A DNA stretch of 64,000 nucleotides from Symsagittifera roscoffensis (lineage: Eukaryota > Xenacoelomorpha > Acoela > Convolutidae): the NCBI RefSeq assembly GCF_963678635.1, contig NC_087062.1:58978129-59042128 (forward strand), read 5' to 3'. The notes beneath the pieces were generated by a model, which made no database searches, had not been told where the DNA came from, and worked only from the letters and a program-made list of their open reading frames with translations. The stretch's first letter is position 1. The number at the start of each line of letters is the position of its first letter. Positions 1 through 13,500 of this stretch are shown here, piece by piece. The translations under genes and the position numbers were made by a program.

Positions 1-1023
1 ACATTGTCAAAACTTGAACCCTTTATCTTTTGTTTCCTTTTTCTGCTGGTTGGAATGAAAAAGTGGTAACTTTTATGTGCTGTGACTTTCCATCAATTTC
101 CGAAAGCAGTGTTATTGATTTCTCATATCTCTGATGTCTTCGCAAAGTCTGCTCTGAAACTTTTAGCAAAATTTGATTTTTCCAAGTGGCTTTGATACCC
201 TAAATAAAGATACCCTAAATAGAAAAAATGCATCTTTCGAAAAATGAACGAGCTAACTACCTCTTCATAAATCTTGATGGTAAAACGGAGATTGGGTGGG
301 TTTCAAAATCTGAAAAGCTCAATATGCGAACATCTTGCACCCCTTCATTTTTTTATGTTTTTCAAAAAAAAAACTTTTTTGAGCATTTTTGGATTGCTTT
401 CCCAAAAAAAATTGCTTTCTTTTTGGCGCTCGCTTCCCCTTAATGATGTTTTTTGGCGTCGATGGGGCTCTAAGAATTCTTTGAAATTGGTCGGCTTTAA
501 ATACTTAGAGTACTTTGAAAAGTTGGTCAGCAAAAAACCGCTGACATAAAATAGTATCAAAGAGTAGAACTTTTGGAAAAAGTGGCAACACTCTTTTTGG
601 ATAATCAGGAAAACTGCAGATAAAAAAACATTTGTATACTGTCTTCATACATTGTACATTGAGCAATGGTATCTATCTATACGACAAAATTATATCCAAA
701 ATCAGCGTACTATCAGTCGTTTTTGATCATGAAAAAAAATTGTTATGTTTGAGTCCACTCACAAGTCAAAAATTTTTGAGCACAAGTCAAGAATTTTTTG
801 GTGTTGTTGGTATTTTTATCTTTGTAATTGACTACCAAGCTTCTCGACCACACAACTAAAGTGGTTTGTCGAGTTTTCATCATCTTTAATCATTTTGACC
901 ACATCTATCTATGAATCATTTTTTTTTCATGCGTTTAACTTGGTAAAGCTTGCTAATCTAATAATCGAAACTATATGAAGACCACTATATGAATTTTATG
1001 TACCTATATTTTGTTATGTTTTT
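1..1023. other. AT-rich DNA, nothing recognised
   Basis: T- and A-runs with short overlapping open stretches on both strands at 228-560, none with family resemblance. No splice-flanked exon was found. Confidence 0.5.
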
Positions 1024-1629
1024 GTTCTGACCATTGAAAGTGGGGGGTGGGGCTTTGTATTCGGGTGTGTTTTACTTTTTTGTTTTATGCAAAATCAGGT
1101 ATCACAAAGAACCATGTGACTGGGTTGAGGGATATATCATATTGACGCTCTGAAGCTCTTTCAGCCGTGATTCGCAGGGCATTGAAAAAACTTCCAGAAA
1201 ACTTTCCCAGTCATAAAAAACACTTTGAATGCTTATTCGCCAATTTTTGACCTAATACTCGATTAATAATTTTGATTACTTGTTAAAGTGGTTATTTAGG
1301 CTTGAAAAATCATGTTTTCAAACGGAAACTAGTTTTGAAAGTTTTTTTTTGTTTTTTCCATGGCAAGAAAAAATAAATAAAATTTTAAAAATTATATTGT
1401 GCAAAAAACATTCGACATTTTTTTCGACAATTTTTTTTCTTTTATTTTGCAGACAACTGTTTTCAATTATGCCTAATATCTTTTTATCTTACATTTGTGT
1501 ATAAATTTTTTCGCCCTACCACGTACAAACTGGTCCAAAGTTTGAAGAACTTTAAAAGTTAAAAAACTTTTGTATGAAGTTCATATGAAACGGGTCGGAA
1601 CATTCTGTTCTACTTGCACAGCAAACTTG
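1024..1629 (+). mobile_element. Helentron-like non-autonomous element, family K, copy 1
   Basis: It starts GTTCTGACCATTGAAA after a T run and ends GGTCGGAACATTCTG, a TGTTC..GCACA-type hairpin around TACTT, and the terminal AACTTG before TT. The interior is AT-rich and has no coding sequence. The same start and end are found at 6614-7266. Lack of true terminal inverted repeats, short subterminal inverted GTTC-GAC/GTCGGAAC, a 3' hairpin and a T-T target fit Helentron (Helitron2) derivatives. The class assignment is inference. Confidence 0.65.
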
Positions 1630-3045
1630 TTACTAATATATATTTACCCTTGCTACAAGCAAAGTTATTACCCAACTACTAGTACTGGACCGTTTTCCCC
1701 GTAAACAACTTTATTCACAGAATGGACGAATTGAAATGCTTATCATGACCTCTGGAAAAGGTCGGCTAATTTTCAGAATAGTTTTTTTTCGATTAACCTC
1801 CTTTGTTTTTATATAAAAGTGATTGATTCCTAATGTGAAATTTTAGAAAAAATCAAATCAACTTTTTTTTCAAAATTTTTTCAAGTTTTAAAAATGTCTT
1901 TTTTTCTCAATTCAAGTAATAGAATTGGTTCAATTTTTTGTTGTTTTTTGTTAATGTTTTTTTTTGCTTTTTGTTTTTTGTTTTTTTTTTCATTGGATTT
2001 CAAGTTTTTTTTAAAAAAAGTATCTATTTTGTTTGAAAAATAAAGACCAAGCAATCCTGTAGTCCTATCAAATTAGAATTAAATCAACTCAAAATTTGTC
2101 ATAATTTTCTTCACAATTAGTCGACGCAATTTTTATTTTATAAATTTCTCATAAATTTAATCTAAATTGTCTCAATGATAACTCTTTTTTTGCCTTTTTA
2201 AACGATATTAGTTTAATTGCGTTTTTTGTCCGAGATTCTGCTCAACTTTTTTTCTTTAAATTTGTTTTTGTGTGACGGGAGTTTTTTTGGGAATCAAAAT
2301 CAGGGTATGTTTTTGGTTTCAAACTTCAAAATTATTTGTTTTTAGCAGCATCTCTTTCTTGTGTCCACATCTTTGTTTGATTTGAGTTTTTTCTCGCCAA
2401 TTTTTTCTTAAGAAAGAAGAATAAATATTACGTTTTGAATTGTGTTGTAACTGTTTTTGAACTTTATCATTTTCATTAGTTTTCTGTTTCTAGAAACGTT
2501 TAAAGTGTTTTCAGTTGAGGAGTATTGTTTATTTAGCTGGCCAGTTAAAAACATCAGTTGGAGTTCACAAATTTTGTTGTTTGCTAAAATTTTACATACT
2601 TTGTTACATTTTTCCATCTGATTTCAAATCACTTTTTTTCGAGATTTACATTTTTTTTTCATTGCAAGTAGCGCGAAGCTCTGTTTCGCTTCTGTTTGGT
2701 TATCTTTTTTCTCTTTTTTTTTCGTTTTGGGAAACGCAGTAACAAAATATACAGCTGTAATTAATTGCAGCTTTTTTGTGACAAGATTTCATTTGACAAG
2801 TAGCAAATTTTGAATTTGAAAGAATTAAGTTCTTGTTTTCAATTAGATTTTTTAAAAGTTGAGGTCTCATATATTTTACATGTAGTGCGTTTAGTGCCCT
2901 TACATCTTACACAATCCACATTTAGATTGGCAATTTAGCTAGCAATGGTTTTAATCCAATCCTAAAAACTCTTTGAAGTTTTTGTTATTTAAGTTAAGGT
3001 TTTGCTAAATTTCATTTTAACTAGTCTTTTAATTGATTTGTTGTT
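1630..3045. other. T-rich DNA between elements K1 and H1
   Basis: Long TTTTTTG and TTTTGTTTTTTG runs, especially 1860-2010. No gene or element is recognised. Confidence 0.5.
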
Positions 3046-3572
3046 GTTCCGACTTTCGATACGAAAGTAACGGAATATTTGTGCTCGGGGTGGGTTTTTT
3101 TTCTTCGGACAAATTTCGACTTTTTAACTAGTCATTTTTGACGGAATTTTTTTATATCATTCAAAAGGTATTGTTGTCCTGAGCTTAAATTTGAAAAGAT
3201 ATTTTACCTGTGATCATTTTTCGTAAAGTTATGAGGGTTTAAAGATTGCCATTTTGACCAATTTGGGACAATTAACGGGCAATATAATTCGCGCTATTAA
3301 CGCGTAAGCGAGATTTAGTCCGTCTTATAAATCGTTCCAAATTGGTTGAACTAAGCTTATTTGCCATAATTGATTTGTTACAAGGAACGAAATCTATCTT
3401 TTTGTACTTTATATGGCGTGTGGGGGGATGATTTTCATAAAAAATTTTCAAATTAAAAAAAAAATTCATTTTATTTTATTTCATTAATTTTTGTTAATGT
3501 ATTACTGTTGCTCAATAAACCTTAAAAGGCAGTCGGAACATTCAGGGCTTCGCCCTGATACGAGCAGTCTTG
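3046..3572 (+). mobile_element. Helentron-like non-autonomous element, family H, copy 1
   Basis: It starts GTTCCGACTTTCG-ATA-CGAAAGT (a 5' hairpin) and continues AACGGAATATTTGTGCTCGG. It ends GCAGTCGGAACATTCAGGGC with the hairpin CAGGGC-TTC-GCCCTG, then ATACGAGCAGTCTTG before TT. 527 bp, noncoding. GTTCCGAC at the start and GTCGGAAC near the end form a subterminal inverted repeat. At least seven further copies occur in the window. Confidence 0.75.
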
Positions 3573-6500
3573 TTTTGTTTTTCAATTGGTTTCCTTAAGA
3601 AGAACATAACAAGCAAACAAATTAACCGCATGAAATCAAAATTAATGCAGATGGTTTTTCAATGCTGTTTTTTTGTTGTTTTGTATAAACCAGTCATGAT
3701 AATGCAGATGAAACAGTTTGTTAAATTGTTGGGATCTGAGAAACGAAGTCCGCACTATTGCTCCTTGTTTTTTGTATAGTCGTGGGACATAGAGGTGGTA
3801 ACATTTCGTTTTCAAGTAATAAAATGAACCCTTTTTTCACGTTCTGCGGTTTTCTCTGCAACCAATAAAAGTTCACGGTTGAAATTTTGAGAATTGGTGA
3901 AGGAAACCATTTGGTTAAGAATAGCCAAATAAAAACCGTAGAAAATTGTTTTCAAGCCTTTGTTTGACTATATGGCTTCAAAAACCTCGTTTTAGTGCCA
4001 AAACTACCTGTAACGGCAGGAAGAAATTTGAAATATTGGAGTAAAAATTTTTCGTTGGAACGCTGAGTCTCCAAGCTTGTACTTCAATTAGTTTACTTGT
4101 CCCATCAGAAAAAATTATACTCAAAATTTTGGCTTTTTACTGAATAACTAGCTGAATTGTGAGTCATTTTGAGTCTAAGAGTCTTAAGGTTGTTCAGTTT
4201 TTTATCTGATAGGATACAAATATGGAGTCCTTTAAATGTCAAACGAATATTTTGAGGCCAAAATTTGAAACTGCTTCCGCCGTTACGGGGATTTTTTCGC
4301 ACTAAAAACAGCTCCTTGATGCCCTCCAGCTAAAACAGCAAAAAACAGCTTAACAACAACTTTTTACGGTTATATATTTGGTTATATTCTAATATAGCTT
4401 TTATCTAATTTATCGGACTAGGTCGTAAATTTTTGAAATAATTTTGATCTCGAGATAGTGAGATTTAGTTTTTAAAAATTTAGCGGACAACTTCTTATAT
4501 TTCTGAAACGGTTTTGACCTTGAAACAGTAAAATTGATTTGAAAATACACCCCAATTTTTATTTGAACTGTCATAAAAACAAACCAAAGTTATTGCGTTT
4601 TTTCAGGGGTCATTTTTTAATATATAATAAGTATAGAGAGTTGCAAAAAGGTGAAACAGACAAATTAATTGAAAAGAGCAAATGATCTATTTCAGAAAAC
4701 TTTTGCGTTCAGAAGTTAATTTTTCAGACAAAACCCTAAAACTCAAATTTGCAAGCAAAAATTGCTCAAAATTGGCTGATTGCTTTTCTTAGTTATTTTT
4801 GTTTGTTCCACTTTTTTGCTTTTGATAATGGCAAAAAGTTGGAATGGACAAAATTAAATACAAAAACAATTACGAGCAACTTTTGCATGCAAGTTTGATT
4901 TTTTAGGCGACCTTGACATATTCGTTTTGTCTGAAAAACTTGTTTTTGCAAGAAAAGTTTTTTGATTTATGATAATTGCTCTTTTCTAATTAATTCTGTT
5001 GGTTCCAACTTTTTGCAACTTCTATAACTTCAACCCATTGACTACAAAACACTTTGCATTTAGCAGCGATCTGACATGAATTTTTTCAAGAGAAAAAGAA
5101 CACGTAAAACGCCGATAAAAATGCAAACGCAAAACTTCGGAGAACTACCTCTAAAAAGTTTCAACTTAAAGGTCAGAATTATTTCGAAAGTTGTCAGTAG
5201 GCATTGTGCGATACATTTGTTAGAAGCTCTGCAACCGAAGTTTCAAAATTACGTTTGAAGTTACAAAATATCAAATCCAGAAGCATGCGCTTTTACAGAG
5301 TTCAATGTTTTTGCTTAAATTCAAGCCCGTAGCTTCAAAAGAAGTTTCAACAAACAGCGGTCTGACATGCAACTTTTAGAAGGAAAACACTCATAAAACG
5401 CCCACAAAAACACAAACGCGAAATTCTGAAGGTCAGAATTATTTCAAAAGTTCAATACGTTGTCCGATAAATGTGTTAAAAGTTTAATTCACTGTATGTC
5501 AAAATTTCAACCGCGAAGTTTCAATGGCTGCAGAGAAAATGGCAGAAACGTGAAAAGACTTCGTTCGTTTCATCTCTTCGAAACTGTACAAAAATTTTTC
5601 GTTTAGTTTCAGTTTTTGTTTTATATGTAGTCAAAGTACACGACTGTCACCATGACAATGATAACTGCTTCAAATAAATGCATTTCTAAAGCTTGCTTTT
5701 CTGCTTTAAAACTGTTTTTATTCGTTAGAGTGCGCGCGCTGTGATTGGAACACTAAACATTAAGTTTTTGCGAAATCAGTTTTTTCAAAAATCACTGATC
5801 AAAAAAGTTTGTTTGTTGTGTTTTGTCTCATTTTATGCGTGGCTTCTTCGATATTTTTTGTCGTTAATTGCTGTTTTATATAAGTGGCTTTGATTTTGCA
5901 AACATGGGCTTAACAAAAATGTGCTTAAGCTTATCAAAGTTGAAATGGCATGCTTTTTTTCTATAGCCTTCAGCTTATTAGAAAAAAATTTTTCCTTTTT
6001 CTATTTATTTTTGTGTTTTAAAAAAGTATCATTATAACTGCCAAAATTTGTTTCAACACAGCAAAGGAAATTTCGGCCGCTCAGGAATTAAAATTTTGGA
6101 ATTCAGTGGAGATGTATCGCTGCATAAGACGCTACAGTTGGCTGCAGTAAATAAAATTTTCTTTTGGACAAAAAATAGCTGTTGAAACTTCCACTAGTGT
6201 TCAAGTTGGCTACAAAGTGCTGCGAAAATTTGTTTCCAGATATGTTTTCAACCATAAAAAAGTTAGTGATACTGTGCTGATTTAGACAAAAAACCGAACA
6301 GATCAAAAAACGAACTACATTGGAAATTTTGTATACCATGCAAGTATTTTGAAAAGAAATTAGCAAGTGATAAAGTTACAATATTAGTTTTGTTCAGTAA
6401 CTAACAAAGAGGAAAGCTCGCCATGCTTTTCAAGTCCTTTTTTTTATTTGTGTAAAGCAAAAAAAGACTTTGTTAAGTAGCTCTTAACTTCCCTTACCAA

Positions 6501-6613
6501 AAGTTAGGTCTGAGGTGCCATTAAATTTTTTATTGGCATCATTAAATGCTATTAATGGCGGTAGACCGTTTTCTTTTTCTATTTTCTCTTGTTTTCAAAA
6601 GTTACTCGTTATT
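3573..6613. other. AT-rich DNA, only the 5.06-5.53 kb duplication seen
   Basis: I searched the minus strand here for the M1-M3 exons of the receptor (a W-V-S-F-W or T-T-V-L-T-M-T-T coding segment) and found none. Open stretches at 4105-4302 and 6103-6366 have no family resemblance. Confidence 0.5.
5060..5530. repeat. diverged direct duplication
   Basis: 5060-5250 and 5352-5530 share CAGCGATCTGACATG/CAGCGGTCTGACATG, AACACGTAAAACGCCGATAA and GGTCAGAATTATTTC in order. The spacing is about 290 bp. Noncoding. Confidence 0.65.
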
Positions 6614-7266
6614 GTCCCGACCATTGAAAATGAGGAGGAACTTCGTATTCGCATGTGTTTTAGTTTTTTGTTTATGACGCAAAATCAGGTGCCATAAGTA
6701 ATCATTGGAACGGGTTGAGTGATATATCATAAAAAAGCCTTTTTGTTCGTAATTTGAACTACATTAAAAATTTTGAATTAAAAAAAAATTGAATTTTTAA
6801 AAATAGTGTTGAGAAAAAACTGTTTAAATTTTTGTTTGTTTAATTTCGAGCTAATAAGGTGGCCGCGTAGGCTTCCAATTTCTTATTTAAGCTTAATTTA
6901 AGCCATGAAAACTTAGTTTTTTTGAAGTAAAGGTAGCTTTTGAAGTTTTTTAGCGCAATTTTGGGAATCAAAAACTTAGAAGGTGGAAAAGTTTCTGCAA
7001 AAAAATTTGAAAACATTTTAAAAATTTTATCAATGTTTTTTTTTTCGTTTTTCAAATCATTTTTCGTCAAAAACTGTTTTCCAATTGACCTATTTTACTT
7101 TGACTCTCAAATATGCCTAAGTTCTATTTTTGTTCAGATCTTTTTTTTTCACATCATGCAGAAACAAACGACACCAATTTAACAAAAAAAAAACATTTTT
7201 TTTTGTACTTTTTAAGACTGTGCTCGGAAAATTCTGTGCTACTTGCTCAGTAAACGGCTATCCTTG
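6614..7266 (+). mobile_element. Helentron-like non-autonomous element, family K, copy 2
   Basis: Starts GTCCCGACCATTGAAAATGA (compare 1024) and shares the downstream motif CAAAATCAGGT..CAT and GGTTGAG-GATATATCAT with copy 1. Ends TCTGTGCTACTTGCTCAGTA then CTATCCTTG before TT. About 650 bp with no coding sequence. Two T-rich open stretches inside are low-complexity. Confidence 0.65.
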
Positions 7267-7446
7267 TTTGTATCTTGATAATTTTTGCTCTTTCCGACTT
7301 TAGTAGCCTCTAGTTTAATAGCTATAAATATAGCCTGACCACTGTTGCTCTCTTATACAATTGAGAGCTATACTTTTTGTCGGGGCCATATTAGAAGAGA
7401 AGGAGTACGGCATGATTCAATGAGATTATCACAAAAATCTACAAAC

Positions 7447-7590
7447 CTGTTGATAGGGATCTGTTGAACGTCGATAGGGACAAGTTTTCGACTCGGAAGT
7501 TAGAGAGAGTAGTGTCCTGGGCCATCATGATTGCAGGGTTGCCCGGTTGGTGTCGCCAACTGTAGCGTACGTCTTCTGTCGTATATCCAT
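7447..7590 (-). CDS. Cys-loop receptor exon before M1
   Basis: A 144-bp exon after acceptor ttgtgtttag. Its first two bases complete a Tyr, so the joint reads IAS-YGYTTEDVRYSWRHQ. It ends SLSTFNRSLSTG with donor GTTTGT, leaving phase 1. G-Y-T-x-x-D/E-x-x-Y-x-W is the conserved loop B region of GABA and glycine subunits. The expected next exon (M1) was not found to the left in this window. Confidence 0.92.
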
Positions 7591-10500
7591 CTAAACACAA
7601 GGAAACTTACAACCCTTGTAACACAGATCCTGTCAAATATATTTTGCAAAAAACTAAAAAATGTGAAACTGATTGCAAATTAGTTCGAGGAACCATCGAG
7701 AGCTCGAGCGTACCAAAGACACCAACCCAAACCTTTTTCAAAGGCGCCTACATTACTTATTTTGATGGGCGGGCGAATACCAAAAATGCTTTTTTGGGCC
7801 ATTTCTTGCTCAAAAGATCAATTAATATCCTACGGCGCAGAAATAATTTTTGTTAAATATGATAACTCGGAGCTGAAAAAACTCGAAACTTACAACCTAG
7901 AAAAAATGCTCCGATAACGTTTTTCACCAAAATACCACCGCCCTAAAAATTGAAAAAAACCAGACAAACATTTTTTTCAGACTCTTTGATGCGTTTTCTT
8001 TTTCATTATCTACAAACTCCTTTCAGCAATCTCTAGTCGCATGTGTTGCTGCACTACATTATTGTAATAAGCCAAGGTTTGCTACCCTAAGATCGTCCGA
8101 AAGATGAAAGCCAGAACTAATCCGGAAATCAATATCTCATCAACCCCCTCAAGGCAATAAATGCCCATTTGTTCAAGTAAAAGTTTACACAAGGGTGAGT
8201 GTTAGAACTAGCGTGTTTGAGTGCGGGTGCCGCCGCTAAAAGCACCCACAGGTAGCTAGGAGTTACTTCGGAGCCAGGGCTTTGAGCAGCCATGAGACGT
8301 GTCGCTATGCCGATGGATCTGAAACCCGATTCTCCAGTGGTTCTAAAACTTTTAGGATACAGAAGAACAAGTATAATCAAAGGTTTTCTTGAATTTCCAA
8401 GTTAAATCAATTTGTCTCAAACACAGTAGCACAAAAAAGAAACATTTTCCGTAGAAACCTTCAATTTTTTAATACGCTGAGGACCTGTATTAAGAACATA
8501 TATCAGACATTAGTAAAATGGTAGTTTTTCTTCGACCAGATTTTCTCTACGACCAGTATGCTGGTTGCATGGTCAGTGTTGCTTATCATGCCTACTGTGA
8601 CTGTGCATCTCAATATCTCTGTCCAACTCTCTATCTTCCTCTGCCCTCTACCCAGAGAGATGAGGAAATCAATCTCTGCGGGACAGGCCAAGTAGTTCAG
8701 CACAACATACACTACCGTGCCCACAGGAGGCAGTTAACCTTTCTAAACTAATCTAATTCCCCCACTCTTATCTCTGATAAGTCTTGTTTTCACTCATAAA
8801 TCCAGTTCTATTCAAAAGTATATACCTCTTCACTATGGTTTAAAAAGTACTCTTCTGCGAGTATAAAATTTATTAAATCTCCAGATTATTAAAGTCTGGG
8901 TTGAAACAAAAGAGCTTTCAGCGGTTGTTATTTTTGTGTCAAATTCAGGGTCGAATGAACGACAGACAGGCAAATGTGGTCTTAGTTGCTCAGTATGAGA
9001 TAATGAGTGGACAGAAGGCGAAACGCAAAGATGGCTGCTGAGATCAATTGTTGAATGGATACTCACAGCTGGCGATTCTGAGTTCGCAGATCTGTCTGTC
9101 CATCGGGAAAAACTTGAGGTTCATTGGGCATCTGGAGATCACAGTAGCCCTGAAATATTTTGACATCTGATTAAATTTCTATCAAACAGACCAGGGGCGG
9201 ATCCAGGGTTACCAATTTGCTCAGGTTGAAAAATTTTCCGACAAAATCAACAGAAAATTGACATTTTGCTAACCTCCCGGGTTGAAAAAGAATGCTTATC
9301 ATACAATTCCATACTATGGAAAAATGCTTATCATACAGTTCCATACAATTCCATAGAATAAAAAAGTCGTATGAAAATCATATGATAACCCTTTTTTCCA
9401 TACAAGGGAATTGTATGATAGGCATTTTTTTCCATTCAATGGAATCGTATGATGATGATTTCATACGATGTTTGTAAAATGCTTAATCCCATACCTCTGA
9501 AAAACAAACAAACATTGTGCATTTAAGTCAATTTCTCAAAATAGGACTACTAAAACCAAGGAAAAACAAGTGTTCTGGCAAATAAAACGTAAATTCTGTA
9601 GAAATCTGACAAAAAACAAACCAAATCAGGGGCGGACTTAGGGGACCGGGTGGAGTATGCCCCCTTCCTCAGGGATCCCCCTTTTGTAGTATTTTGAGAA
9701 GTCCGTTTTGGTGACGGAACCTAAAAACTTTTATAAGTGGCCTTTGGCGCCAATCTACACTAATTTTGAGGGGGGAGGGGGAAAAAGTGCAAAAAACGCC
9801 TATTTTGGCCTGTTTTTTCAAAATTTTGCCTGCGGCGATGAAAATTTGGCCAAAAACTGTCTTTTTAGTGCTTTGGGAGAGCTCGGAAAATCAATTTGGT
9901 CGACCTAAAGAAAAGAAAATTTTGGAAAATTCTAGATCCGCTCCTGGTATATATAGATCAATACTTTTAGTCAGCAATATATTTTTATAAAGAACAAAAT
10001 TCAAAATGTTTTTTTTTTTGCCAAGCGTGGGAAAATTTACAGCTTGTTGTAAACAGTGTCTATCAAAAAAAAACCCAGAACTTCAGGTTCACTTGGGGAG
10101 GGGGGAGGTTACGGACATTTCCAGGGATTCGACCACTTCACCACCCTTAGGGTCGTTTCGGTGCTATTTTACGACATCCAGACAACATTTGTTCTAAAAG
10201 TTTTTAATTCCGCAATTGATGTAATTATTACGTAAATCGGTTTACTGATCTGATAATTTACTGGCACATCGGTTTACTGTACGCAACCCGTTAATATATA
10301 TTCTTTTGTCAAACGCGCCTTAAAAAATTTTTCTAAAATTTTTTAAAGGCGCGTTGGATGCAAGAATATATTAGCGGGGTGCGTACAGTAAGCCGATGTG
10401 TCAGTAAATTACCAGATCAGTAAACCGATTTACGTAATAATTACATCAAGTGCGGAATTAAAGATTTATAGAACATTGGTTTGCTGAGCTAGAACATTGA

Positions 10501-13500
10501 TTTCAAAACTACCGGGCGCATGGGAAGAGTTATTTTATTCCATTTTTTAATTCAGTTTTTGTATTGAGGAAAAATTTTGTCATTTTGTAAAAATCTCAGT
10601 TTTTTAGCTAATGTGATTTAAAAATTGATCATGAGTTTTCGGTTCACTGATCTGGTCCGCCCGTTTTTGGTTTAATGATAAAACGACTTACTTATCTAGC
10701 ACCATATTTTTTTTGATAGGAGCGAGTGCACAAAACCTTCAAATGAGTGCACAGAAGTTGAATTTTTGACCTTTTTTTTCAAAACTTTCGGCGCGAAAAA
10801 TTAATAGGGTTTTCATCAGGGTCTACAAAAGTAGGGTCTTCATAGTTTTCTGGGAGTCCTCCGAAAATCAATGCGGTCGACCTCAATAAATGTTCACAAA
10901 AAAACAAAGTTTTGGATTTTTTTGAAAATCTGTGCATCTCCCAAAAAATTGTGGATCCAGCCCATGATTAGAACCCTCGTATCAATAATATCGCTTCTTG
11001 TTTTTGGAAAGTTGATAAGCCCTTAAACTATGATAGGATCATTTTCATAAAGTTTTAGCAAATCAACATTTTCTAGAAGTCGAAAAAACTGCAGCAATAA
11101 ATGCTGTTTCTGGTTGGTTGTAAAAAGCAAATAAGAAGTTTATTGTTATTTATTTCGATAACTGCACTTACCAAGCGTTGGGATAGATAATCATTGAACT
11201 GCTGTGAAAGAATACATTAACTAACAGCAATTCATGAACCCCGCATAACCCAAAGATTCACCTTTTGGTACTATTTTACCACATTTATTCTCGGTCGCCA
11301 ATTTATTGTTTTTTTGGGGGAGAACGTTCGCCCGAAACGAAATTTTGCGGTCAAAACTCGGAACTTATTGATCTAAACTAGCAAGATTCGCCCCGTATTG
11401 ACCTAAAATGAATCAACTTGTACCGCTGAAAACTTTTCTTCAGACCTGAGAAGATTTTGCTGCTTTAATTACTGAACGGACTTCTTTAGTTCGGTACAAA
11501 CTTACTTGTGGTTCATTATGTTACCTTGCGTGAAAAAAATCTTGCCTTATTCCAGAGCAAAAACAATTTGATCATTTTACTGATTACTGATTTGAGATGA
11601 ACAAATGTTTGGAACACTTTCGAAAAATTGTTTTGTTTTTGTTATAATTATACATAGTACTTAATCTTACGTTCAAACCAGAAAACTATAAGCATACAGT
11701 TTATAAAATTATACGTTTACAAACTAAATCGGCTTGTGTGAATGCCAAAAAAAGCATCGGCTTGTCGGGAGCATCTCCATTTTGCGAAAATAATTGTGGC
11801 CAGCTAAAGCCACTGCTGGTATTCTAAGAAAGGGAACAAAGTTCTTCTTCAAACAAAAAGTGACTGAAATTGATTTAAGTTAAAAAAAACAATTAAATTA
11901 AAGAGAAACCACCCAACCACCCATTAATCTATCCAACCAGTCATTAAAAGAATCCTCATCTTACTTTCCACTCCTCATCTGAAAAAAATGTTTGTATATG
12001 ACTCAATTTAGTTGCAAATGGCAGTGTTTCTAAAATTTTCGTTACTAGTAAAGCACCCTGTATTTGTTTAAGCTTAGCTTAGGGCTTTCGGTATCAGTTT
12101 TTCAAAAACTTAAGATGAAAAAACTTTTTAGCAATTGTTTGGAACATTTTTCAAAGTTTTGTTTTGTTTTTGTTTTAGTTATACATAGTACTTAATTTCA
12201 CGTTCAAACCAGAAACTTATAAGCATATAGTTTATAAAATTAAACGTTTACAAACTGGTTCGGCCTGTGTGAATGCAAAAAAAGCATCGGCTTGTCGGTA
12301 GCATCTCCATGTTGGGATGATAATTGAGGCCAGCTAAAGCCACTGCTGGTATTCTAAGAAAGGGAACAAATTCTTCTTCAAACAAAAGGTGACTGAAATT
12401 GATTTAAGTTAAAAAAAAAACAATTGAATTAAAAAGAAACCACCCAGACACCCATTAATCTATCCAACCAGTCATTAAAAGAATCCTCATCTTACTTTCC
12501 ACTCTAAAAAAATAGTTTGTATATGACTCACTTTAATTGCAAATGGCAGTGTTTCTAAAATTTTCGTTCTTAGTAAAACACCCTGTATTTGTTGAAGCTT
12601 AGCTTAAGGTTTTTGGTATCAGTTTTTCAAAAACTTAAGATGAAAAAACTTTTTAGCAATTGTTTGGAACAATTTTCAAAGTTTTTTTTTTGTTTTAGTT
12701 ATACTTAGTACTTAATTTCACGTTCAAACCAGAAACTTATAAGCATATAGTTTATAAAATTTTACGTTTACAACATGGTTCGGCCTGTGTGAATGCCAAA
12801 AAAAAGCATCGGCTTGTCGGGAGCATCTCCATATTGGGATGATAATTGAGGCCAGCTAAAGCCACTGCTGTTATTCTAAGAAAGGGAACAAAGTTCTTCT
12901 TCAAACAAAAGGTGACTGAAATTGATTTAAGTTAAAAAAAACAATTAATTTAAAAAGAAACCACCCAATGACCCAATAATCTATCCAACCAATCATTAAA
13001 AGAATCCTCAACCTACTTTCCTTTCTGCAAAAATGTTTGTATATGACTCAATTTAGTTGCAAATGGCAGTGTTTCTAAAATTTTTGTTACTAAGAAAACA
13101 TCCTGTATTTGTTAAAGCTTAGCTTAGGGCTTTCGGTATCAGTTTTTCAAAAACTTAAGATGAAAAAACTTTTTAGCAATTGTTTGGAATATTTTTCAAA
13201 GTTTTTTTTTTGTTTTTGTTTTAGTTATACATAGTACTTAATTTCACGTTCAAACCAGAAACTTATAAGCATGTAGTTTATAAAATTAAACGTTTACAAA
13301 CTGGTTCGGCCTGTGTGAATGCCAAAAAAAGCATCGGTTTGTCGGGAGCATCTCCATATTGGGATGATAATTGAGGCCAGCTAAAGCCACTGCTGGTATT
13401 CTAAGAAAGGGAGCAAAGTTCTTCTTCAAACAAAATGTGACTGAAATTGAAATAAGTTAAAAAAATAATTAAATTAAAAAGAAACCACCCAACCACCCAT

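Noticed and set aside
8500-8750. Receptor M1-M2 exon on the minus strand (VGTVVYVVLNYLACP)
   Set aside because: It lacks the W-V-S-F-W and T-T-x-L-T-M-T motifs and lies before exon 5 in gene order, where no exon is needed.
9708-9990. Plus-strand open frames within hAT MITEs here and at 22742, 43539, 57724 and 58545
   Set aside because: They lie wholly within noncoding MITE sequence and are open only because of its G/C-rich runs and shared composition.
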